Source: Geosiphon pyriformis (lineage: Eukaryota > Glomeromycota > Glomeromycetes > Archaeosporales > Geosiphonaceae). From it: a DNA stretch of 64,000 bases. This document shows, piece by piece, positions 23,881-36,489 of the stretch. The notes below the pieces were generated by a model. It was not told where the DNA came from, searched no databases, and was given only the letters and a program-made list of their open reading frames with translations. The translations under genes were made by a program, and so were the position numbers. Numbering within the stretch: the first letter of the stretch is position 1; each line of letters starts with the position of its first letter. The stretch spans positions 901,502 to 965,501 of the forward strand of contig JAAOMT010000200.1 in NCBI GenBank assembly GCA_016748015.1. Reading direction: 5' to 3'.

Positions 23881-23924
<44 letters not shown>
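23881..23924 (+). repeat. (TTA)n microsatellite
   Basis: Perfect TTA tract of about 44 nt, the longest simple repeat in the window. Confidence 0.95.
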
Positions 23925-25058
23925 GAGTGGCACTTAATTAAAATATGTGAGCATTTTTGCAACTGAATCATATGCCTATAAAATTTTTCTTGGAAAAAAT
24001 ATCTTGGAATTGGAGCGCAATTTTGTCCAAGTATCTTATTCTTTATAAAAATCTTAAAATTTTATTGGTGTTAAATATATATAAAGAGTTTTATTTTAAA
24101 TAAGAATTTAAGTGCGTTGTGATACATATCTTAAAATTGATTATAATTGATTATTTCGGAGCTACATTTTACCTTAAATTAGTCTCGGAAGCATTCATTA
24201 ATATTCTTTAATAAACTTATTTGGCTAAACAAAAATGTTCGTCATTTACTAATATAGCCTACACATGTGAATAAATCTTTTTTGTGACTTATTATTTTCC
24301 TTAATATTCATTTTTGAGTTTAATTTGTACAAAAATCCATAATATTGGAAGAAATGCTGATACAACCAACCAACCAACCAACCAAACCTTTTCAACTTGT
24401 ATTTTTCTAATCTGTAATTTACTTGATCTTTACAATAAAACAATATTCATACTTCCCAATTCAGTTTTGAATTATATGTTCGAATATAATATGAAAGAAA
24501 TGATTCGATTGGAAGAGCAGATATGGCAAAGAGGGAAACACGGATGATCCTGTATAAAATTAATAGATAAATACTTTTAGTGATCCCAAAAGAAAATCTA
24601 TGATCACATTCATCTAAACGTTGATAACAATTCGAGGTAACAATCTCCGAATTCTCCAAGCTATTTTTTAACTAGGATCGAATATTTGGGCGTAGGTTTT
24701 TAGAGAATAACATATAAAATATTAGTTAGCAGCAATTGAAATTTTTTTTCAATAATCTCTTCATGAGAAAATGATTACTAACCTTAAAAATGTAACATGA
24801 CTTGATCGCTTCATTGTTGAAACACTCCTAATAACCTAATAAGCTAACCGCCTCTACTGTAGTGTCACCAGCTTGTGGAACGTATGAAGAGCGTCATTAT
24901 TTAGTGCCTTAACATTTCCAATTATTGTTATCACAACATACACACCATACCTTCGTCTTTTTCGTGAATCAAAAGTATTGATATTTTTTGTCTTTATCAC
25001 AAACTAGTAGATCCCTCAATTTTTACATTAACATTCTAAAATTTAAGGGAACTAAAAT
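23925..25058. other. Intergenic sequence upstream of the small two-exon gene
   Basis: A/T-rich sequence becoming less so after 24.3 kb. A (CAAC)n tract sits at 24363-24388. Short overlapping frames on both strands (24249-24659) carry no recognisable motif. The last 250 bases presumably hold the promoter of the 25059 gene; no clear TATA box can be assigned. Confidence 0.4.
24363..24388 (+). repeat. (CAAC)n tetranucleotide repeat
   Basis: About six CAAC units. It is unusual here because nearly all other simple repeats in the window are pure A/T trinucleotides. Confidence 0.85.
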
Positions 25059-25585
25059 ATGTCATCAACCCCTCGAAAAAGACCCCGAGAAACTGCCACT
25101 CCTAACAATGAACCTATATCAAAAGAAAGTAAACACTGTGGTCATCCAAAGCATGAAACATACATTTCTACACTTAAGCAAACCAGTAAAAATCCAAAGC
25201 CTGGGTTAATTAATAGAAAATTGGTCAAAGTTCCAAAGAGAATGATTCTTGCGCTGGGCGTCAAGGAAGGAACGTTGATTTGCAGTCGTTGTGTAATCCA
25301 GACGGATAAGGATCCTCAGGTTTACAAAATTTTTTTTACGAAATATTAACATCAATTTTTTCAAAAAAAAATTATTATTATTTTAAAAAATTTATTCATT
25401 TATAATTTTGATTAATCGTTTTTTAATTTCAGTATCTCAAAAACCCAAAATATGTGTCTCAGAGAGTGCAAACACGTAAGAATGTTCTTTCCAGTTTGAA
25501 AATTGATATGAAAGATGATCCCAGAGATAGAAGGGAAACGAGAAGTTCCAGTGCAAAGGCATTGAATGGCAAAAAGAATCTTTGA
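25059..25585 (+). CDS. Small Cys/His-containing protein of unknown function
   Basis: Two exons are proposed: 25059-25319 and 25433-25585, with a 113-nt intron (donor CAG|gtttac, acceptor ..ttaatttcag). The joined frame gives 137 residues. The N-terminus is basic (SSTPRKRPRE, nuclear-localisation-like). Next come CGHPKHE near residue 30 and LICSRCV near residue 78, which together could bind one zinc ion. Between them is a conserved-looking RKLVKVPKRMILALGVKEG segment. The C-terminus (exon 2) is Lys/Arg/Ser-rich. The start is the first Met of the frame, and an in-frame continuation past the donor would end after nine more codons. I do not recognise the family. It may be a stand-alone gene or the amino-terminal domain of a transposon-derived zinc-binding protein. 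Confidence 0.55.
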
Positions 25586-28193
25586 GGCTTTAAAAATTTT
25601 CGAAATAGATTATTGCCTGTATCGAGGGTTGGTATTGTAGCGTAAAACACTCTATTAACAACTTTCATTATTCAGATAATATTTCTTTCTTCCTTTCTTC
25701 TTTCACTATATATTATATGAATATTTTTACATTAAGTTATTTTATATTTCCTGGCTCTTAAATTTACTTACTAAAACTTACCAATATTCTGTCATTTCCA
25801 TATAAGATTGACCTTTTTATATAGTAATAGAGAGTTTAAATTTTAAAATTTCAAATAGCTCTTTCCACAAATAGTTTATAATATATATTTTTTTGAAAAT
25901 GAATATAATTTTGAAATATGCGACAAAGAAAAGTCACTCTATTATTTGGTTCTCGTTTCAAATTTGAGGTCATTAATATCCTTGAATTTTTTAATTTTTT
26001 TTGTTTCACATTTAAATATCAATAAAGTCTATTTTTAAATATATACAAAAATGGAAAGCTCAGAATATTTTGAATAGGGTCTTATAAAATAAGATGACAC
26101 TCACTTTAGAAAACTCAAATTTCTAATGAGGCCTGGTTTTATGTTCAAAGCATTTGGAACAATATGATTCATTTCAAAACCGTTGATTAAGAATAGGCTT
26201 AATTCGGTTTAAACTTAGGACTTTTTTATTTACGTACAATAGAAATAATTTTCATTAAATCAATTATGATTTGGCCCCAATCCAATTGAAGAGCCCTTAA
26301 ATTTCCCAAGAAACTAAAATTCCGCAATTCTATTAACTTTGACAGATTTCACAATGTTGAAACTCAAAGTTTTTCCCCAGTTAACCATTAAACTAAGCCT
26401 AAATGCATTCATCATTCGTGTTCTTAAACCTAAATATGTTACAGCAATTTTTGTACAATCGTTATTGATAAAAGATTGGTCAACCTGAAATTTTAAAGGG
26501 TATTCATGTGACTGATTAACTGTATAATGGGAACATCTAATTAGCATAATATTTAATTGCAACTTTAAATCATATAAATGTAATTAATTGCACCCATACA
26601 ATGTTATTTGTTGCATTTACAATTTCATCTTTAGTTGGATAAGTATTTTGGAAGTACAGCTTTCTTCACTTTAATCTTGGAATCACATTTGAATTTAAAA
26701 CTAATCAAACCTATTAGAAACTAAAAGACATATGTTTTAAATTTCAGGATCAATATGTTTTCTGTATATGTATTTAAAAATCAAAGTTTCTTTTAGACTA
26801 AATTGTTGGTTTGAAATAAGCTTTTGACATTTAATGAGTTCTTTGTATAGCTTTCACAAAATATGGTTTTCAATTGGCTGAATTCTAAGAATAAAGATAA
26901 TTTCGAATTAAAATATTTCCAAGCCTTATCGTGTTAAACTAAATTTGTATTGTTAATAAAAAGATATTTAATAATTTGGGCATATAAAATTTAAAACAAG
27001 TCTAGTTAAAAAAAATAATGCGAATACGAAGTTACTTCAACCCAAAATATTTTTTAAATTAAATGAAAGAAGTTTTCATACTTGAATAAGAAAATTTAAA
27101 TCAAATTCTCGAATAATTAATTTTTAAAATGTTACATGATAAAATATAGCAAAAATCTTATTTTGTAATTTCCTGCCAAACTTTATCATATAAACTGAAT
27201 TTTGAACCAATTTTTTGCTAATTTAACTTAAAACTAAATGATAAAATGATATTATGTCTTTTAAACATAATATAAAAATATTTTAATTATATCAATAAAA
27301 ATGAAAATAAAATAAAACAGATATATATATATATAATCTAAAAAGTTAACTTTCTTTAAAATTGTGTAAATGTGGAATTATTATGTTTGATTTTTTTATA
27401 AAAAAATTTTCGTAATTAAGAATTAATAAAAAATTAATGCGAAAAATAATTTAATATACATATAAAAATTTAATCTAAATTTACAAAAATAATTACATAA
27501 AAAAGCTCTTTTTTTATTTTCATGATCACAAATAGAGAAAACAATAAGAAAAAGCAATTACTATTTTTCTTATAATAACTAAGCGTGTTAAAACCAAAAA
27601 AGTTCTTTTAGTCATAAAAGCAAGTAAACAAGATGTTGTGTAAACACTTTTTTTAAATAACTCTGGTGTAAAGCAGCCTCCAGCTTTTTAAAAGCACTTT
27701 TTTTGAAGTCTTTTTAAGTCAAAATTTCTTCAAAACAACACATTAGAACCAGTCTTAGTGTTTCTATTACTATTATAAAGAGTCTTAATTACTTTTTTTA
27801 CTCTTGTTCAAATGCTAAAAAAATCAAAACAGCCAAGAAATAACTGCTTTTTTTCTACCACTACTATTTCTATTAAAAACTTTTTTTAAATTCTAAAAAA
27901 TACTTTTTTTCTTAGTATTTCTTGTTGTTTTTTTTCCTTTCTAGAAGATAAAGTTATAAATTTCTTTTTTTCTAAAGTTTTTATTAATTCTGTATTCCGA
28001 ATACCAAATACAATGGTTTATTTAAATTTAATTGTAAATAATAAAATTTTCTCTATTTTGAACAATAGCAGAAATATCACATTTATTAAAATAAATATAG
28101 ATTCATAAATAATTGTAATGTTAAAGCAGTTAACTTTGGTAGATTATTGCCAATTATTGTCAATGATAGAGCAAAACAAATTATGTTTCAATA
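25586..28193. other. A/T-rich intergenic sequence
   Basis: No gene, RNA or ordered repeat is recognised. The minus-strand frame at 26314-26562 shows no motif. Composition slides from moderately to extremely A/T-rich, with poly-T runs near 27.8-28.0 kb. Confidence 0.55.
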
Positions 28194-28375
28194 TACAGTC
28201 GAACCTCCTTAAATGCACACGCTCTCTAAGTGCACAGTTACTACTGGTCCCGTAATGGGACTTATAGATAAGAGCACACTCTTCACTCTATAAGTACACA
28301 TTATTTTTTAGACCGATCTATATATAGTATCTCTCCATAAGTGCACATCTCGTAATTACACCAATCAAATTTTGT
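28194..28375 (+). mobile_element. Tigger/pogo-like DNA transposon end (solo)
   Basis: After a TA dinucleotide (28194-28195), the sequence begins CAGTCGAACCTCCTTAAATG, the typical terminus of Tigger/pogo-type (Tc1-mariner superfamily) elements. It continues with subterminal copies of a short motif near AGTGCACA (around 28221, 28264, 28287 and 28340) and an inverted word GGTCCCGTAATGGGAC. I find no matching inverted terminus or DDD transposase downstream. It is therefore read as a solo end or the remnant of a non-autonomous element. Confidence 0.55.
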
Positions 28376-30104
28376 AATTATATTGTGAAAATCAATGTTG
28401 TCAACAAAAAATTTTTTTCTAAGTTAGATGTATATTCGAAAACCGACTGACATACTATCAAGTTAGAATATGATGAAACATTATTAGAGTTACATAAAGG
28501 GATAAAAATGCTTCATTGAAACAAGTCAGTATTGAAACTTTTTTGTAAATTGAATAAAATTTATTAGTAGCTTTTAATTTCACCAAATAATAGAATAGTC
28601 CCAATATATTAATATAGTTATTTTTCAGTCAAAATCAACTGTAGACTCTTCAAAAATAAGTAATAAAGGAAAAAATAATAGTGCTAATATGTTTTTATTG
28701 ATTTGGAAAAGAGAATGTTTCTTTTTAAGCTGAGAATAAGCTTGATTTAATCTATTAAATTTGGTAGCTAATTAAATTTAGAGTGTTGGTTGAAAATAAT
28801 TGTAAAAGAATTTGGTTTTCAAAGTAAAATTTATTTTTTAATAGTGACTAATGTTTCTATTAAGGATTCTGATTAAATATAATATGTTTTTCGAAAAAAA
28901 AGCTTTTATTTTATATATTTGGTTGTAATACTATTTTAAATTCTGATTTCTTTATTTTATTAATATTTTTATGAACTTTTAAGAGCTAAATATATATATT
29001 TCAAAAATTATAAATAATTTTGGTAAACTATTGAAAATTTTAGTGAATTTCTAAATGTTTTGGTAAATTCTTAAATACTACATAGTTTAAAGTATTACAT
29101 AATCTAATTATACATTTAATTATATTTTGTTTATTATACAAACATAAATTAATTACTGGCATAGTTCTTAAAAAAATTTCTTAAACAAGCTTTGTAAAGC
29201 ATACAAGTATGTAATTAAAACTTATAATTGTAGAGCATATAAACAGAAAACAATTTATTTTTGATCTTTATAACAAAAAACTTGCACAATTATCTTTCAA
29301 ATTTTCAAATTATTAAGATTTAAATAGTACTATAAACTAAATAAATGCATTTGTTATTTTTTAGTATTTAATTAACTTTAAATCAGATTTTGTTGGTATA
29401 TTAACTTTTAAAAAAATATTTTAATAGACGAAAAATATTTTAGCTGATTTTAAATTAAACAACATTTTTATTTTATAAAAAGTGATTAAAGATTTTTAAA
29501 TTTACCAATTTTTGCTGTTAATTTATAAGAATTACTATTTAACTAACTGCTTTAATATTTAGAAATAATTGTTTATGTATAGCGTTAAAGTTAATATTAT
29601 ATTTTAAATTTTTAAACGAGTTTTTGTTATGAATTTTGTTCTAATTTATGCTGATTTTTTAAGTCATATATTATTAATATTAATGTTTTAGATTTTACTT
29701 TTGAAGCAATTCTGTTATAATTTAAATTAAATAATTAAATATATTTTATTGTTTCTATTTACGTTAATTTTTTGCTTTAGAAATAATTATAATGTATAAA
29801 ATACAAAGCTTGTAACAATTACTTTTATTTTTAAATAATAATAATAATAATATAAATATGATCAGATATATCGCACTAATAGATAGCAAGAAAAAATAGT
29901 ATTGTATGATAATAAATTGATCAAGAGTAAATTCAACTTTAATGAGCAAATTAAATTTGTAAAAATTCAATATGTGATATCAGTTTTATAAATATCTCAG
30001 ATATTAATCTTTTCAAAAAATAATAAGAGAATCTGAAAGTAGAAAGATAATCCATACTATCAACAAAAATAACACACTGATATAATTTTATGTCTTATAT
30101 TAGT

Positions 30105-30450
30105 GCTTTTAAAATTCAATATTAGATATTAGTTATATTTTTTAGTAAACATTTAATATATTTCACAAAAACTAACAATTATACAAATTAAGAAAGAAAA
30201 AGAAATAGTAAAAAATAAATAAAAAAGTTGATATTGTTGTATTAATTTTTGTTTGAATAAATTTTTATAGCTTTGAAAGGTTTTGCTTATATATTTTTTT
30301 AAAAAATTAATAATTAGATTAGTAATTACATTAATAATTTAGTTAATAATCAAGTTAATAATCGAGTCAATAACCAAGTCAATTATATTAACAATTACTT
30401 CTAAAAATAGAGTGGCTAATACATATGACTAGATATGACTAAATAAATAA
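30105..30450 (+). repeat. Dispersed AT-rich repeat, copy B
   Basis: Homologous to 14930-15220 in the same orientation, sharing several blocks in the same order. It is longer because a 12-bp minisatellite (30309-30395) interrupts it just after the shared GCTTATATATTTTT block. Confidence 0.7.
30309..30395 (+). repeat. 12-bp minisatellite, forward copy
   Basis: About seven degenerate units of a 12-bp motif close to AATAATCAAGTT (variants AATAATTTAGTT, AATAATCGAGTC and AATAACCAAGTC). It sits inside dispersed repeat copy B. Its reverse complement forms a second array at about 31224-31295. Confidence 0.75.
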
Positions 30451-31223
30451 GATAATTATTAATTTTATCTTGTTAGTATATAATACCAAATTATTATTTA
30501 TTATAAATAATTTTTTTTAATACATTATAACGATCTGAATTTTAATTGGTTTAAAAATAATGGTTAATTTAATTTTTTATTATTTTAATTTATTGTGAAG
30601 TAGATTAATGTTTTTTTACAATATTTAAAATTTAAATTTAAAAAAAAGTTTACAGCCAGCAATAAATTATTTTGTTTAAGTCTAAATATTTTAAAATTAC
30701 AGTGTTTTTTTATATTCAAATTCATAACTTCAAATAATTTATAGCTATTAATATTTATGCTTACAAAGTTTTAATAATTTTATTATATTTAATTTATTAA
30801 CCACAAAATTGAAATATTTAAACAGATTTATTTTATAATAATTTAATTTATGTTTTAAAAAAAAACCATAACAACTTACCTATTGGCTATTTTAAAATTA
30901 GCAAAATTTTATACTTGTTATTAAAAACTATTGATGACTAAGACAATAAAAATTTCTTGAAGATTATATTAAGTTTTGTATATTTATTTTCAATTTAAGA
31001 TTTTTTGTTATTTTTTTGGTTTGCTGTAATCTTTGCTTATTTTAAAACATTTGAAATCTATTTTATAAATTTATAACAAATTTGTTTAGTTTTTGTTATA
31101 ATATTATTAAATTTTATGGTCTTTCAGAAAAATATTATTATCATTAAAAATTAAAGTTTTTATTAGATTATCACATGTTTTAATCTTATATTACATAATA
31201 AGCACTTTATTTTTAAATAATAA

Positions 31224-31295
31224 TATTAATCTAATGATTAATTTAATTGTTAATTTAATTATTAATTTGCTTATTAACTTAATTATTGACTTTTC
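31224..31295 (-). repeat. 12-bp minisatellite, inverted copy
   Basis: Roughly five or six degenerate units near AACTTAATTATT, the reverse complement of the 30309-30395 motif. The two inverted arrays bracket about 0.8 kb of A/T-rich sequence, which could mark a non-autonomous element with minisatellite ends or a hairpin-prone region. Confidence 0.6.
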
Positions 31296-32450
31296 TAAAA
31301 ACTAAAAAATAATGTTTTTCTTAACTAAAGAAAAAACATCAAGCAATAGAAGTCCAATTTCTTATTTTTCTGTTATATTTTTTATTTTTAAATAATTATT
31401 TGTTTGTTTTTACATTTTTTTATTTATTTTGTTAAAATTAATCTAAAAAGTTATTTGTTTGCATTTGTAATTTATTGAATAAAGAAATACTTATCGATTC
31501 TAAAAATTGCCAAGTAAAAATAATAACAAAAAAACAATAGTTTTATTACTAATTTGTTGTTAAAAATTTTAAAACTCTTAGTAATAAATGTAGCACTAAA
31601 ACTTTTTTTAACGTGTTATTTAAATAAAACCCTAATTTAAAAAAACTTCAAGTTTAAGAGAAAAAGTGCTTCTAAAACAACTAAAAATTGTGTCAAATCT
31701 GTATTATTTAAGAAATTTTTTTTTATTGTAAAAAATATTTTTTAATTTATTGTTTTTTCTTTTTGGCTCTGGTTGTGAAAATAAAAGCTAAAAATAAAAA
31801 AGCTTATTTCTATTTTATAATATTAATAAAAATTAATAGATCAAACTTTTTTGTAATAATTAAAAAATTAGTTTTCTCTAGTTTATAAAATATTAAACTT
31901 TCTTAAATTTTAGATTTATTAATTATATATATAATTAAAAATAAAAATAAATTAAAACGGAAATTTTGAAAGAAGTGTTTAATTGTATATTTTTTATTAA
32001 AAATATTGCAAAGTTGTTCAAAAAAAAAATTAATATTATAATTATTAATATCAAATTCTTTGAAAAAATAATGATTCAAGAAATGTTTATAATAATTTTG
32101 AAACTTTAATACACAAAGCATTTTTTATAACTATTATTAAAAATAAAATTGCCACAATTATAAATAAATATTATATAAATTATAATTATATAGTTTATAT
32201 CTTATTAAAAATGTCTTTCTTAGTTATTGTATTGTGGTTTTATTTCAATTAATAAAAATTGATCCATCAAAAATCTAAGCAAAAAATTTTGTGATATTGA
32301 ACTAATTATTATTATATTTCTAGATGAACATAATTTTTTATTTATATTGCAGTATATCATTCTTTAATATAGTTTTCTTATTGTATTATAATTCACTAAC
32401 AATTATATTAACCGAGAAAAGTTTCATATAGCTAATTAATAAAAATTAAA

Positions 32451-33750
32451 ATTTTTGATTATGTTGGCTTTGAAATGTCTCATTTTAAGTAATATGCAAT
32501 TGTCATTTTTCTATAATTTTTGAAAATTTTCTAAGCTGTTAGCTGGAGAAATATTCCAGCTTCTTTTATGTGCAAATTCAGCTTAAATTTTTTCATTATA
32601 TCAATTTATCTATTTCTTTCAGAACAGGCTCCCTTCATTTCTGGATAGAAATTTTGAAAATAATAAAAAATATTTTACACTAAAAAGATATTATTAGGGA
32701 AAAAAGTAAAGGAACTTATTTCCAGCGCGATTTATTTCTTGGACAAGACCTTAAATTTGAAATAATTTAGATCGAATTATTTGTAAATTTACACTTTTAA
32801 AAAAGTTCTCATAATTTTTAACTTGTCTGCAAACAAATCACAAACAGAAAAAGCCGCTTCCAATCCCTCAAGAATTAGGATAATTTCATTAAGTTTACCC
32901 AAGTAAGCAAGCTTCTAGGAATGGTTAGTTCACAATACTTTTTATTCTTTTTGGTTCATTTAAAATCTATATAGGAGTTTGTAAACGAAAAATCATAAGC
33001 TTCTAAAAAACCTTTGATGTCAATAAGATATGTTCTTCCAACAGCAAATAAAAATCATGCTTATTATTTATGCACCAAGAAATAAATACTTAAACTGAGA
33101 ATTTTAACTTTGCTGATTTGAAAAAAATGACGTATTAGAATAGGTAGTAATTCAAGAGACAGTTATTTTATCTTTAATTAAAAATAATTTTTTAAGGAAT
33201 TGGACCCTTAAAAACTTTGCCCAAAATGTAAAAACTTTCCCAATTAAAATAATGTCTTGACTCATGAAATTTCATTATTATAGACTTCTTATAAAGGTTA
33301 TCAACGAAGAAACCAAAATGGGTAATTGAATTCTGATTTTTGGGAAAATTGACGGGCCGAAAGGTTTCCAGTCATTGTTTTCTTTTATTAATATGGGTTT
33401 CGGCAATTATCGTTATCAATTACCAATCAAAATACCAAACCAGGAAGGCACAGTTTTATTAATAATCCAGACTAGTCATGAATCAAAAGATATAAATCAA
33501 AACCTTAAATCTGTATTTGCTATTGATAAGCCAAACAAAAAAAATCTAGTTAATGCAGAAGGTCGTATTAGTCTCTGCCAACCGGATCAACAAAAATCAT
33601 GTCTTGAAACAGTCATAATTATTCATCTAAGAATTCGGGTTTCCGGAAAATCAGAGAACAATATATATAAACACCAAGGTTATCTTTAAATAATTTAGAT
33701 TTTCTTCAATTACAATTTTCTCTAAAAAAATTAAAGATTCTTTTCTCAAA
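32451..33750. other. Intergenic region upstream of alternative oxidase
   Basis: Less A/T-rich sequence with a perfect 7-bp inverted repeat AGCTGGA/TCCAGCT around 32541-32561. A 104-codon plus-strand open frame (33375-33689) ends 61 nt before the oxidase start. It has no recognisable motif and would occupy the promoter or 5' UTR, so it is probably not a gene. Confidence 0.45.
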
Positions 33751-35310
33751 ATGTTACGCTCCGCTTTTCGAGCCACAAATATAATTGCTCGTCGTAGCGC
33801 TTTGTCAACAAGTTTAATTTCAACTTATTCGACTCAATTTTCAAATATTGTTCATAAATCTCCTGTAAGATTCATCACTGAAAGTGGTGCTCCAAAAGGT
33901 GCAGCTATCACGAGTAGTGCTTATGCAAAGCCCTCGATAAACAACGACACCAGCGATAAGGATCGTGACGCAATTTTGCAACAAATTCCAGCCGAATTGC
34001 TACGTACACCTCATCCAAGACCTGTTCGTAATGAATTCATCGATGCGAAGAAACCATTGACAACGAAAGATCTGGAGAAAATTGATATTAAAATTAATTT
34101 GCATCGTGAACCAGTTACCTTCAAGGACAAAATTGCTTATACTGTGGTGAAATTGTTAAGAATTCCAACGGATATGTTCTTTAAGAAGAAATATATTCAT
34201 CGATCAGTTATGTTGGAAACGGTAAGAATTTTCGGTCTAAAAATAACTGTTAATTTTAATTTTTCATAATTCGAGATTTCGTTCAACGTCTGGAAAAGGC
34301 TCTTTCAAAATAGTTCTTCCTAAATCAAATTTGCATAGGGGTGCACAGCCTTCTGTAATTATGATCAAAACAGATCAAATTAATACGAGAAAACTATGAT
34401 ATTAATACTTTTCTTTGTAACTTTTAGCGTAAATGGAACTTTCTCGTACCTAATATATTCCTTAAACCTCTGATTTTTAGGTTGCTGCCGTACCAGGAAT
34501 GGTTGGGGCTACACTCAGACATCTTCGATCACTTCGTAGAATGAAACATGACGGTGGTTGGATCGAACATTTGCTACACGAAGCAGAAAATGAACGGTAA
34601 TAATCTGCTAATTCTCGTTATAATTCAGAAGGTGGGCTCTAATATTTACGGATAAGGTTTCAATTTTAGCATGCACTTACTGACATGGATGCGTTTTTCA
34701 CAACCCAATCTTTGGGAAAGAGGCTTAGTTGCTGTTGTTCAAGGCGTTTGGTATAATGTCTTTTTTGTTTTATATCTGATTAGTCCAAGTACTGCTCATC
34801 GCGTTACCGGTTATCTTGAAGAGGAGGCAGTCATTAGTTATACATCTTTTTTGAAAGGTGTGTTTTTAATAAGTTTATCATGATTTTGCGTGTAAAGCTT
34901 GATATTGATTCTTCGAATTTTTTCCTTAGAGATCGATAATGGTAATATTCAAAATATTCGTGAAGTACCTGAGATTGCTTTAGAATATTGGAAACTTGAC
35001 CGAAATACTGCTACCTTACGTGATGTTGTCCTAGCAGTGCGTGCTGATGAAGCAGTACACAGGTAATTTATTTTTTTATGAATTTAAATGAATTGGATAT
35101 TTAATCTCAATGGATTAAGAATACAGTCCTAAGAATATTTCTTTATACATGTATAGGGATTCCAACCACCACTTTTCGGATCGTCTGATTCTTCATCGTG
35201 AAGATTTAAGAGAAGATATCAAACTTGTTATAGCAGAGGAAGTGGCGAACAAGAGAAATAAAAATATTGCCGGTTTGAATCATAATGCAAATGAAAAATG
35301 GGCACACTAA
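33751..35310 (+). CDS. Mitochondrial alternative oxidase
   Basis: Five exons: 33751-34221, 34481-34596, 34670-34857, 34930-35062 and 35157-35310. All introns are GT-AG (259, 73, 72 and 94 nt). The spliced protein has 353 residues. The enzyme oxidises ubiquinol and reduces O2 to water on the matrix face of the inner mitochondrial membrane, bypassing complexes III and IV. All di-iron ligand motifs are present: LETVAAVPGM spanning intron 1, HEAENERMHLLTW spanning intron 2, [10 protein letters not shown] in exon 3, and ADEAVHR-DSNH spanning intron 4. The N-terminus ([20 protein letters not shown]) is a typical Arg/Ser-rich import presequence. The length matches fungal alternative oxidases. Every splice junction restores a family motif, so the model is secure. 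No regulatory site was identified. Confidence 0.95.
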
Positions 35311-36489
35311 GTAAAACCATGTACAATGACTGCGTTAAGGTGTATTAAGGGTCATTTAAAACTGATTAGAACATTGGAAGAGCATTATTCGATAAATTTA
35401 AATTATCTTCTGTCTTAAATATTTCTATACGACAATAGATGTACATTGTGTAACGAAAAAAATAGGATATTTTACTCATTAAATCATTTTTTTAACAACA
35501 CTCCAAAGATATTTTATTGAATTAATTCTATATTGCTGAAGAAAAGCTTTAGCAATTTGGTTTTGTAAGCTTGGAATTATAAATTCTGAAATAGGATTTT
35601 AACGTAAAAAAGCAGATCTAGTAGTTTTTTTCAAATGTCTGGTTTTCTATGTTAGTTTTTATTAAGACTGATATGGTTAAGTCTAGAACCTTCTATAATG
35701 ATGAGGCTTTAATTTCTTTAGGATGATATTCATTATACACGCTGGAAAAACTAGTATTCTGCATTCAAACAAGCCTGTCATGAATGAAGGGTTTGTGAGA
35801 GAAGTTGGTTTGATATTTTGAACAGAACTTGGCTGAAAAATAATAGGCCAGTAACTTTATTCGGAACCTAGCCGAAATGTAACAATTTTTATAATTTTAA
35901 AAGCCTTGGATTATTGGACATACAAATTATTTCTGATTAAGGTTACCGTAAATTTGCCTGGAGAAAAATTCTTTTGTGTACCCCCGTTTGAAAAGCCTCT
36001 TTGACCTTTAATTTTGTTTCCAAACAGAATTGCCCCGTTTTTGACTAGGGAACACAAAAATAGTAAGTCTAACTGAGATAAAGGTAACGTAACATAAAGC
36101 AAGCGGAAATTTTTGAAGCCTCTATTCCTTCGCCTCAAAGCAATCGATCAACTCTTTATTTAGCTTAGCAACCATTAAAATTCCTCTATTTAATGCAGCA
36201 CGCATATCAATTCTAATAAAAATAGGTTTAAAAATAACGTTGAAAAAATTTGATTGTTCTCCGAATTCTGTGCAAAATATTTTTAGAAATCAATGCCTTA
36301 ACTTATTCCTAAACGAGTCATCAATTCAAAATAGGTTTACGAGTACCAATAAACGTTATTTTAGGCATGAATTTGATAAAGGAAGGGAATTCGTCCGTTT
36401 TTCCTTCTGAAATCTTCGAATTTTCTGGGAATTATCTTTCAAAAAGAAAATAAATCCAAATTTCCCCCATAGAGACTTCAAAAGCACAA
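35311..36489. other. Intergenic region
   Basis: This holds the 3' flank of the oxidase and the promoter of the FAD-oxidase gene. A minus-strand open frame at 35911-36138 has no recognisable motif. No RNA gene is seen. Confidence 0.5.

Larger units (their letters stand above)
28376..32450. other. A/T desert
   Basis: Near-pure A/T with poly-A/T runs. Open frames (29764-29970 and 31903-32121 on the minus strand) are low-complexity Phe/Ile/Asn strings and are not taken as genes. Contains dispersed repeat copy B and a pair of inverted 12-bp minisatellites, listed separately. Confidence 0.65.

Noticed and set aside
33375-33689. 104-codon frame upstream of alternative oxidase
   Set aside because: No recognisable motif, no independent flanks, and it ends 61 nt before the oxidase start, inside its likely promoter or leader.
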